Shown here one piece after another: positions 1 through 5,550 of a DNA stretch of 19,509 bases. Source of the stretch: CAIWGV01 sp964515175 (GTDB lineage Bacteria; Pseudomonadota; Alphaproteobacteria; UBA7879; UBA5542); the NCBI GenBank assembly GCA_964515175.1, contig CAZEUR010000019.1, positions 1 to 19,509 on the forward strand, read 5' to 3'. Both the position numbers and the translations under genes were made by a program. Under the pieces are notes generated by a model that was not told the origin of the DNA, ran no database searches, and worked only from the letters and a program-made list of their open reading frames with translations. The number at the start of each line of letters is the position of its first letter. The first letter of the stretch is position 1.

Positions 1-45
1 GTAAATTTAAAAAACCTTCCCTCAAACTCGATCTAATCCCGAACT

Positions 46-129
46 GACGTTATCTACATTTGCACAGCCCTGGTGGCGGCTCCTTCATAGAGCATACGCC
101 ACACTGGGCTTGTGGAATTTGTGGGGAAC
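46..129. repeat. Left copy of an imperfect palindromic repeat flanking the abiE operon
   Basis: The outer 26 bases (46-71) match the reverse complement of 1959-1984 at 22 of 26 positions, and the inner 24 bases (106-129) match the reverse complement of 1902-1925 at 23 of 24. The copy is also self-complementary: GTT near its start faces AAC at its end, CACA-GCCC (63-70) pairs with GGGC-TTGTG (106-114) around one bulged T, GTGGCG pairs with CGCCAC, and GCTC pairs with GAGC around a 7-base loop. The middle sequence differs from the right copy, but both can form a hairpin there. TTATCTACA (50-58) is one base away from a DnaA box. What kind of element this is remains unknown. Confidence 0.7.
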
Positions 130-161
130 TACTCATGTCCTCCAGGTGTCTTTTATGACAC

Positions 162-1013
162 TTAAGACACACAGCATACTTTTAGCCATTCAGAGATTTC
201 CTGGTATTTATCCACGTAATGATTGATGCCTTCCAGATCATGAAGCTGATGACTGAGCATGTACGCCCAAGATTCCTTTGTTTCCTCAAACTTATCATCT
301 GACAATCCCAAAAGAGATTCAGGAAAATTGAGATCTTTGAATTTGAATTTTAGTTTGGCGATGCGGATAAAGTTGCCGAGATCCTTTTTATCCTTATAAA
401 ACTTCTCGTAGAGGTTAACGACATCATACAAATCTCGAGGCCGAGTACGCTGAACCAAAGCTCTACACTTTTCTGCAAAGATCTCATCCAAGCTATAGGA
501 CTGGATGGGAATGGAAACGAGCTTCGCATCGGAATAGGCATGCATCAAAGGGAGCCAGGTAGGCGTATCTTCGATATTTTCATCCTGCGTCAAATCCAGT
601 TTAATCCGAGGCAAAGACCCAACCGGCATCAAAGGACTTTGATAAGGAACTTTGATTTGGATAAACAACCCTTTTTTATCTGGAAAAGGATCGATCTTGA
701 TGTTCTCATTTTGGATCGAGAGCCCCAATAGCTCTTTGCCCTGAGCAAAAGCTTCTGACAGATATTTTCCAATCGTTTCTGGATCCATATCTCCCTCTTT
801 TTTGATGGTGAAATCCAGGTCTTCACTGAAGCGATAATCTGGGATATAGATCTTCTTGAGGCATGTTCCGCCTTTGAATACCCATTGTTCTTTCAGTTTT
901 GGATGCCTGTAGAAACTGGACAGAACAAGGCCCAACATATAATCCTTCTCAACCGTTGCAAGAGGCAGATTCAGTTCTTTTTGCTTCTTTAAAAGTTCCT
1001 GCTTGTAGATCAT
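162..1013 (-). CDS. abiEii: AbiEii/AbiGii-family nucleotidyltransferase toxin (type IV TA system)
   Basis: This is the toxin of an AbiE-type abortive-infection/toxin-antitoxin pair, 283 residues, cytosolic. Proteins of this family are DNA-polymerase-beta-like nucleotidyltransferases. The sequence shows the family motifs: FKGGTCLKK (residues 46-54) followed by RFSEDLDF (61-68), which carries the two acidic metal-binding residues D65 and D67; a second acidic strand RIKLDLT (136-142); and the C-terminal signature around EIFAEKCRALVQRTRPRDLYD (177-197), with K182, R191 and R193-D194. All key residues look intact, so the toxin is probably functional. The ATG overlaps the stop codon of the upstream antitoxin gene in an ATGA, so the two are translationally coupled. 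The exact cellular target of this copy cannot be read from sequence; some relatives modify tRNA. Confidence 0.9.
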   Translation of the reverse strand: MIYKQELLKKQKELNLPLATVEKDYMLGLVLSSFYRHPKLKEQWVFKGGTCLKKIYIPDYRFSEDLDFTIKKEGDMDPETIGKYLSEAFAQGKELLGLSIQNENIKIDPFPDKKGLFIQIKVPYQSPLMPVGSLPRIKLDLTQDENIEDTPTWLPLMHAYSDAKLVSIPIQSYSLDEIFAEKCRALVQRTRPRDLYDVVNLYEKFYKDKKDLGNFIRIAKLKFKFKDLNFPESLLGLSDDKFEETKESWAYMLSHQLHDLEGINHYVDKYQEISEWLKVCCVS

Positions 1014-1807
1014 GATTCAGCAATAGAGGTAGGCACCCATAGTCTCCATTTTGTTACGAATGTCTCACATTTTTCCTTTGGAGAAAGTAAGGTGACGCTT
1101 TTGCCAATCTTTGTAAGACACGTATCCACAAATTCTGTATCTGCAGGTGAGGCCTTTTCCAGCATAAACCCTATCCTTTTGAAAACAGTCTTGTTTTTAG
1201 CTTTATCCGCATAGCCGAGTAGCACCTTTAAATCTTTATGTTCAGACCTTAAATATTCCAAAAATACATCCATAAAACTTTGCATCCCATATTCATCTAT
1301 GAAATTTGCAAAATCAATGACTGTTTTATGGGGATCACTGATATAAACCTTATCTTGCCCAATCCACTCTGTATAAAGGCCATAGAAATAGCTGGAAGAA
1401 ACACGCTTGAGAGCATAGGTATGATTTCCCCTCACCTCCTCTTTCTCCTTCACTGGAGCTTTTACTATAACCCATGTTTTTAAGAAAATTTGATCTGTTA
1501 GCCCCCAAAAAGAGGCCGCACTCCACCCCCCTACGTAGCAATCTGTATAAAGATAATTAGCCAACACAAAAGGGTTCACATTGGTAAGCTCTGGATTATC
1601 TGATTCCAAAGGAACAGGTATATACAAACCTCTTTTGACAGATTTGATCCATCCTGCTTGGTTTAAGGAAGATAGAAATGCTCTTGCCTTTACTCGATCC
1701 CACCCCAAAATGGCAACCACAGAATCAATGGTAATAACACCCTTCCCATTTGCTAAAATGGTAGATAATAGCTTTCTCCTCTTACCAGAAAATCCTTTAT
1801 ATTTCAT
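1010..1807 (-). CDS. abiEi: AbiEi-family antitoxin/transcriptional repressor (type IV TA system)
   Basis: Antitoxin partner of the AbiEii toxin, 265 residues. The first 70 or so residues read as a winged-helix DNA-binding domain (DSVVAILGWDRVKARAFLSS, then a beta wing around GLYIPVPL). The middle has the family signature YVGGWSAASFWGLTDQ and the DPHKTVIDFANF segment of the AbiEi C-terminal domain. In studied systems AbiEi neutralises the toxin without stably binding it and represses the operon by binding inverted repeats in the promoter; a candidate operator lies just upstream here. The start ATG has no visible Shine-Dalgarno sequence, and the best promoter places transcription start at about the ATG, so a leaderless message is likely. 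The gene precedes abiEii with a 4-base overlap, the usual antitoxin-first order. Confidence 0.85.
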   Translation of the reverse strand: MKYKGFSGKRRKLLSTILANGKGVITIDSVVAILGWDRVKARAFLSSLNQAGWIKSVKRGLYIPVPLESDNPELTNVNPFVLANYLYTDCYVGGWSAASFWGLTDQIFLKTWVIVKAPVKEKEEVRGNHTYALKRVSSSYFYGLYTEWIGQDKVYISDPHKTVIDFANFIDEYGMQSFMDVFLEYLRSEHKDLKVLLGYADKAKNKTVFKRIGFMLEKASPADTEFVDTCLTKIGKSVTLLSPKEKCETFVTKWRLWVPTSIAES

Positions 1808-1813
1808 ACAGTC

Positions 1814-1842
1814 AACATACCGTACATATTAACAAATGTCAA
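1814..1842 (-). promoter_or_regulatory. Candidate promoter of the abiEi-abiEii operon
   Basis: Read on the minus strand, a perfect -35 TTGACA (1842-1837) is followed after 17 bases by TATGTT (1819-1814), which matches four of six -10 positions. The -10 ends only six bases before the abiEi ATG at 1807, so the predicted start of transcription is at or next to the ATG. Confidence 0.6.
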
Positions 1843-1843
1843 T

Positions 1844-1858
1844 GTACAGCACTTGTAC
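1844..1858. promoter_or_regulatory. Candidate AbiEi operator (inverted repeat)
   Basis: GTACA and TGTAC form a 5-bp inverted repeat with a 5-base spacer, placed immediately upstream of the candidate -35 box. A further GTACAT half-site lies at 1822-1827 within the promoter spacer. AbiEi repressors are known to autoregulate through inverted repeats in their promoter. The assignment here rests on position and symmetry only. Confidence 0.4.
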
Positions 1859-1901
1859 TGTAGTAAATTGAAGCGTGTAGATGGTTCTTGTTCAAAATAT
1901 C

Positions 1902-1984
1902 GTTCCCCACGAATTCCACAAGCCCATGCCCAGCTTAGCTATTTAAAATGCTGCTGGGAGGGCTATGGAAATGTGGATAACATC
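1902..1984. repeat. Right copy of the imperfect palindromic repeat flanking the abiE operon
   Basis: This is the inverted counterpart of the copy at 46-129. The inner block (1902-1925) is 23/24 identical and the outer block (1959-1984) 22/26. The central 33 bases are unlike the left copy but again form a stem: CCCAGC (1929-1934) pairs with GCTGGG (1953-1958). TGTGGATAA (1972-1980) is a perfect DnaA-box consensus on the minus strand. The element ends inside the stop codon of the neighbouring TraD-like gene (1983-1985). Confidence 0.7.
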
Positions 1985-2450
1985 AAACCCCCGGAATCTT
2001 CAGCCTATAAACACTCCCATGGTTTCCAATAAGAGCTACGAGGTCTTTCCGTATGGCTTTACCCTCCCAAATCTGCTGACTGTTTTCAGACGTAAATCTG
2101 CGCTCCCAGAGAGCTTTCCGAACCTCTTCTGGAGGCAGTTTTTTAAACACCACTTGCAGAGCCGGAGGTTCCTTTTTAGGTTTCTCTGGTTTTGCGAGAT
2201 AGGGCAACCCACGATCCGCCCATTCGTTCGCAATCCATTTGTCTTTTAAAGATTCTTGGATGTGCAAAAACCCACCTGCCAAAACTTTATGGTCAAGGGT
2301 TGAAATCTTGCATCTCTCCATAATTTCCCCCAAGCGAATAAAATTGCTGATGCGTGCTTTTCGTTCTTTGATCTGCAACATTATTTCCTGATGTTGAAGT
2401 CTCGCCTGTCCCTGAGCCAACCTTTTTCTATCTTCCTGCAAAATATACAT
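1983..2450 (-). CDS. Ti-type TraD-like conjugal transfer protein
   Basis: A 155-residue basic protein. Residues of about 30-70 (ERKARISNFIRLGEIMERCK, then a D-x3-LAGGFL-x-I stretch) match the pattern of the small TraD relaxosome-associated proteins of Ti-plasmid-type transfer systems: a helix rich in R/K, an I-x-LG element, and a D-x3-L-x-G-x-L helix. The N-terminus is a predicted coiled coil rich in Q, R and E. The C-terminal half (proline/lysine linker, then a segment ending in RLKIPGV) goes beyond the roughly 70-residue classical TraD, so it is a longer variant or carries an added domain. A good Shine-Dalgarno (GGAGG) precedes the ATG. No relaxase (TraA) or other tra gene is in view, so the gene is isolated or the rest lies outside the window. 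The family call is from memory of the pattern, not from a search. Confidence 0.6.
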   Translation of the reverse strand: MYILQEDRKRLAQGQARLQHQEIMLQIKERKARISNFIRLGEIMERCKISTLDHKVLAGGFLHIQESLKDKWIANEWADRGLPYLAKPEKPKKEPPALQVVFKKLPPEEVRKALWERRFTSENSQQIWEGKAIRKDLVALIGNHGSVYRLKIPGV

Positions 2451-2460
2451 ACCCCACCCT

Positions 2461-2476
2461 CCAAACGGCCGTTTGG
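2461..2476. promoter_or_regulatory. 16-bp perfect palindrome upstream of the TraD-like gene
   Basis: CCAAACGGCCGTTTGG is a perfect dyad lying 11 bases upstream of the TraD-like ATG, immediately before its Shine-Dalgarno. It could be an operator for a dimeric regulator, a hairpin in the message leader, or part of a transfer origin. Sequence alone does not separate these. Confidence 0.4.
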
Positions 2477-2630
2477 CCTTCCACGCTATGAGCTGATATT
2501 ACCAAAAATGGGGGCAATTTTGTAGGGGGTTTGAAGAGGGAGTTGGCTTATACGCAACATGCAGACTCGAAAATGAGTGTGCGATTTGAGATTTCTTGCT
2601 TTATTCTCCCCGTAAGAATACATTTTTGGA

Positions 2631-4247
2631 ATGAATTTGGCTCATACTATATTTGTAAAAGGGAACCGTTATGATATCCAGGTGACCTCTACCTGTTTTC
2701 AAGGCCTAATGAATTTTGATGAAAACAATGAAATCCTTTTATGTGGCCATAGATGTGAAAGTCCTATACGCACACAGGAAATTGACGAAGAGGGACCCTT
2801 CATTCAAGGTATTGTTTGTTTTTTAACAACGAGGATTCCTAATATCTGTCTTATTTGGAGAGGAGATGCATTATGGGGGTTTGACCATCCAGCGGAAAAA
2901 GGTCAGGACATAGAATCTTCACAAGACATTCCTTTCTATAATCCTTCTACACAATTCGGATCAGATATTTATAGGGTTTTTAAAGCAGATAGAAATGTTA
3001 AAGCTATTTTTGTGGAACTATCTCAAGGAGTTCAATGGAATAATTTGTGGAGGATTTATGAAATTATTAATCTGGACCTCCTAGGATATAAAAAGGGCTC
3101 TATACTGAATCGAGACAAAGAGAAACAGCTCAGGAAACAAATTAATAATGGAAAAAATTTAAAGGATAAATTGGGCATTGAAAATTCTGAGAGCGGATCC
3201 TTCAGGATCTATGCTAGGTCATCTCGTGACCTTAGAGAAGGACCTCGTCACTTAAGAAGTTCTCCTTCTCAAAAAAATGTTAACAAGAGCTACACTCTTT
3301 ATGAGGGGTTTGAATTTATCAGGAGATTAGCAGCTAAATGGTTGGAACATAAAGGGCTCAAAAATATTTTCTACTTGTCTTCTGTATCAAATTTTATACG
3401 ACAGACTCTTCCTGCAGAAACATCACAAAATATTGAGATTCTTAGACTTTATCTTAAAGGGACAGCGGAAGACCGAATTGCATTAAAACGCTATTTCCCT
3501 TCACTAATAACAGAGGTGGAGGGTGAAACCATGTTCTATGAAACATCAATCATTTCTGTAGAAAGTCTATCTGATAGAATACCTCAAGAAGAGCATATAG
3601 TTCGAGGAATCCTTGTTCTTATCTCGGGAATTCCTATCAAAGATGGGTTTAATGGCATCCAGTTTTGTGTGGATCATTATGAGCTGGTCAACGCTGCTGG
3701 GGAGATATGTTTATCTGCTCGCACAAAATCTAATCATACTAATGATCGCTCTCCTTGGCTCCGCCGAATACACACGAATATGGATGGAACAAAATTACAT
3801 GAGTTATCAATAAATCATCCTGAGACTGTTGGAAAGGTCATGCAATTGCTTTCTTATGGGTCATGCTGGGATAATTTTTCTCTAATAATTGAGATTCTTC
3901 AAAAGGATAGATCAGATTTATTTAAATCTACCTCAGAAAATGAGAAAAAAGAGTGGGTAGATAAACATGCCAATAATAGAGGTAGGCATTCTTATGCGAC
4001 AATCTGTGAACCACGCTTAAGGAATAGAGAATCCCCCTCTTACATAGATGTTGCTTTCGAGTATATTAGGGACATTATCATTGCATGGTTGAAGCTTAAA
4101 TTTGATATAGAAGTGGTCAAATGTAAACTTGTAGATGAAGAAAAATGGACAACCCCCATACAAGACTATGAGGAATATCGTTTAGAGCTAGAAAGAACTT
4201 CAAAAAAAGAATTGTTGGAAGCTATAAGGCGCCTGACCTTGAGTTAA
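2631..4247 (+). CDS. Orphan 538-residue protein with an apparent internal duplication
   Basis: I do not recognise this protein. It has no signal peptide or membrane segment, so it is probably cytosolic. Two halves share an ordered set of motifs: GIVCFLTTRIP (60-70) with GILVLISGIP (326-335), each followed about 15 residues later by FDH/VDH; W-N-N-LWRIYEII (136-146) with W-D-N-FSLIIEIL (413-423); and FEFIRRLAAKWLE (227-239) with FEYIRDIIIAWLK (476-488). Between the second and third motifs both halves have an arginine-rich stretch (196-212 and 450-466). The offsets (266, 277 and 249) are consistent with a duplicated domain of roughly 230 residues. The Shine-Dalgarno is poor: the GGA touches the ATG, and an in-frame TAA at 2613 prevents much extension. 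By eye the gene is more AT-rich than the housekeeping genes. It lies between a transfer gene and a tRNA, suggesting cargo of the mobile element; a defence or effector role is only a guess. Confidence 0.75.
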   Translation: MNLAHTIFVKGNRYDIQVTSTCFQGLMNFDENNEILLCGHRCESPIRTQEIDEEGPFIQGIVCFLTTRIPNICLIWRGDALWGFDHPAEKGQDIESSQDIPFYNPSTQFGSDIYRVFKADRNVKAIFVELSQGVQWNNLWRIYEIINLDLLGYKKGSILNRDKEKQLRKQINNGKNLKDKLGIENSESGSFRIYARSSRDLREGPRHLRSSPSQKNVNKSYTLYEGFEFIRRLAAKWLEHKGLKNIFYLSSVSNFIRQTLPAETSQNIEILRLYLKGTAEDRIALKRYFPSLITEVEGETMFYETSIISVESLSDRIPQEEHIVRGILVLISGIPIKDGFNGIQFCVDHYELVNAAGEICLSARTKSNHTNDRSPWLRRIHTNMDGTKLHELSINHPETVGKVMQLLSYGSCWDNFSLIIEILQKDRSDLFKSTSENEKKEWVDKHANNRGRHSYATICEPRLRNRESPSYIDVAFEYIRDIIIAWLKLKFDIEVVKCKLVDEEKWTTPIQDYEEYRLELERTSKKELLEAIRRLTLS

Positions 4248-4286
4248 TGTGCTAGAGTCTCTTATCAAGACACTTTCCCTCCAAAA

Positions 4287-4305
4287 GTAGCACCAGGGTA
4301 GCACC
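4287..4305. repeat. Tandem direct repeat GTAGCACC, 11-bp phase, beside tRNA-Lys
   Basis: GTAGCACC occurs at 4287-4294 and 4298-4305, one helical turn apart, about 50 bases outside the 3' end of the tRNA gene. Short direct repeats phased like this near a tRNA 3' end are typical of arm-type binding sites of tyrosine integrases. No integrase gene is present in the window, so this remains a candidate. Confidence 0.4.
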
Positions 4306-4352
4306 GAAGAAAATCCCGAGATCTCAGAAAACCCTAAAACCCTTATGGGGAC

Positions 4353-4428
4353 TGGTGGGCGCGACAGGATTCGAACCTGTGACCAATTGATTAAGAGTCA
4401 ACTGCTCTACCGACTGAGCTACGCGCCC
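4353..4428 (-). tRNA. tRNA-Lys (anticodon CTT), CCA encoded
   Basis: On the minus strand, the sequence folds into a complete 76-base cloverleaf. The acceptor stem GGGCGCG pairs with CGCGCCC, the D arm is GCTC...GAGC, the anticodon stem GTTGA pairs with TCAAT with loop CTCTTAA (anticodon CTT, lysine), and the T arm is ACAGG-TTCGAAT-CCTGT. The discriminator is A and the CCA end is encoded. The 3' end points left, toward the accessory region, which is the usual geometry for an element integrated into a tRNA 3' end. Confidence 0.97.
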
Positions 4429-4569
4429 TCGAGACCTTGAAAAAACTCAAGAAGTACACAAGGGTTTACCAAAAATTCCCCAATCTGTCGATATATTTTT
4501 ATACTTGGTGTACAAAATGAGGAAATGGGGGTATAAATAAGACGATTGAATTTTAGATAAGGAGATTCT

Positions 4570-4788
4570 ATGGCGAAAGAAGACTTAATTGAGTTTTCAG
4601 GGGTAGTGATTGAACTGCTTCCCAATGCATGTTTTCGGGTTAAGCTGGAAAATGGACATGAAATTACAGCTCACACATCCGGTCGGATGCATAAGAACAG
4701 AATTCGGGTACTTGTTGGGGACAAAGTGAAAGTAGAGATGACTCCCTACGATCTCACCAAGGGTCGCATTACCTTCCGGGAAAAATAA
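4570..4788 (+). CDS. infA: Translation initiation factor IF-1
   Basis: A 72-residue single OB-fold protein that binds the A site of the 30S subunit with IF-2 and IF-3 during initiation. The sequence follows the family along its whole length: MAKEDLIEFSGVVIELLPNA at the start, VKLENGHEITAHTSGRMHKN in the middle, and LVGDKVKVEMTPYDLTKGRI near the end, and the length is exactly that of typical bacterial IF-1. The Shine-Dalgarno AAGGAG (4559-4564) is well placed. maf follows after 11 bases, a common alphaproteobacterial arrangement. Confidence 0.98.
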   Translation: MAKEDLIEFSGVVIELLPNACFRVKLENGHEITAHTSGRMHKNRIRVLVGDKVKVEMTPYDLTKGRITFREK

Positions 4789-4799
4789 ATATATCTGAC

Positions 4800-5390
4800 A
4801 TGGCTGCATCCTCCCCCTTCTTTGTTCTAGCGTCTGCGTCTTCATCCAGGCTTATGTTGTTGGAACAAGCAGGAATAGTGCCCTACCAAGTGGACCCTCA
4901 GGATGTGGATGAATCGGCCTTCAGCCGGGAAGCTCCCCGAGACTACGTCAAACGAGTGACCCGCCTCAAAGCAGACTCTGCCTCTAACAAGCATCCTGAT
5001 GCCGTTGTTTTATCCGCAGATACTATCGTTGTTATGGGACGTCGGATTTTTCAGAAACCCGAATCCCCAGAAGAAGCACGCTCATTCTTGAAAAAATTTT
5101 CTGGCCGACGCATACGCATTTACACCACTGTTGTCGTAAAGGATAAGAATCGTACTGCAGAGAAAACTGTTATTACTAGGGTTTCCTTTGCTCGAATCCC
5201 TGAAGACGAAATGGATCTCTATATACGCCAGGCAAATTGGCAACGCTGCAGCGGAGGCCTTGTTTTGGAACAGATAGACCCCTTTACAAAAAGTGTGAAT
5301 GGATCCTATTCTAATATGATTGGCCTTCCTTTATACGAGACCGTAAAGATGTTGAAAAGTTTTGGAGTTACAAGATCATATGACCTCTAA
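4800..5390 (+). CDS. maf: Maf-like nucleoside triphosphate pyrophosphatase
   Basis: A 196-residue house-cleaning pyrophosphatase that hydrolyses non-canonical or pyrimidine NTPs (dTTP/UTP in the YhdE branch) to NMP and PPi in the cytosol. Family motifs in order: the N-terminal LASASSSRLMLLEQAGI (10-26; many Maf proteins have SPRR where this has SSSR), the catalytic LSADTIV with D74, RIFQKP (82-87), a SGRRIRIYTTVVV strand, and C-terminal NGSYSNMIGLPLYE. The length is normal. It lies 11 bases after infA, and yacG starts inside its last codons, so the three genes are probably co-transcribed. The substrate branch is inferred only. Confidence 0.92.
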   Translation: MAASSPFFVLASASSSRLMLLEQAGIVPYQVDPQDVDESAFSREAPRDYVKRVTRLKADSASNKHPDAVVLSADTIVVMGRRIFQKPESPEEARSFLKKFSGRRIRIYTTVVVKDKNRTAEKTVITRVSFARIPEDEMDLYIRQANWQRCSGGLVLEQIDPFTKSVNGSYSNMIGLPLYETVKMLKSFGVTRSYDL

Positions 5391-5550
5391 ATGTGCCATT
5401 TGCAAAAAATCTGTTGTCCCTGAGTTTCGACCCTTTTGCTCCAAACGCTGCAAAGATGTGGATCTTCACCGCTGGCTCTCGGGTGTCTATGTTATTCCCG
5501 GAGAATCGGTCCCCACAGACGAACCAGAAGAGACGGAAGAACCCCAATGA
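5380..5550 (+). CDS. yacG: YacG-family zinc-binding protein (DUF329), DNA gyrase inhibitor type
   Basis: A 56-residue zinc-ribbon protein. Cysteines form the family pattern C-x2-C (C5, C8) and C-x3-C (C20, C24) for one zinc ion, followed by the W-L-S-G-x-Y-x-I-P segment and an acidic tail. E. coli YacG binds and inhibits GyrB. I place the start at the ATG at 5380, which overlaps the end of maf by 11 bases and gives MTSKCAICKK; an upstream TTG at 5362 would add six residues with no support. The stop overlaps the next start in ATGA, so translation is coupled to the downstream membrane protein gene. Confidence 0.9.
   Translation: MTSKCAICKKSVVPEFRPFCSKRCKDVDLHRWLSGVYVIPGESVPTDEPEETEEPQ

Noticed and set aside
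46..129. Integron attC site flanking a TA cassette
   Set aside because: Length and palindromic build are suggestive, but attC sites begin RYYYAAC and end GTTRRRY; here the ends are GTT...AAC, the reverse polarity, and no integron integrase is visible.
146..161. GTGTC...GACAC hairpin after abiEii as a terminator
   Set aside because: Five-bp stem without a T-run.
4505..4537. TTGGTG...TATAAA as an infA promoter
   Set aside because: The spacer is 21 bases, outside the usable range; no better pair was found in the tRNA-infA gap.
5436..5546. Longer N-terminus for the O-antigen-ligase-like gene
   Set aside because: The extra codons only read yacG in another frame and look cysteine/arginine-rich rather than hydrophobic; the ATGA overlap at 5547 is the natural start.
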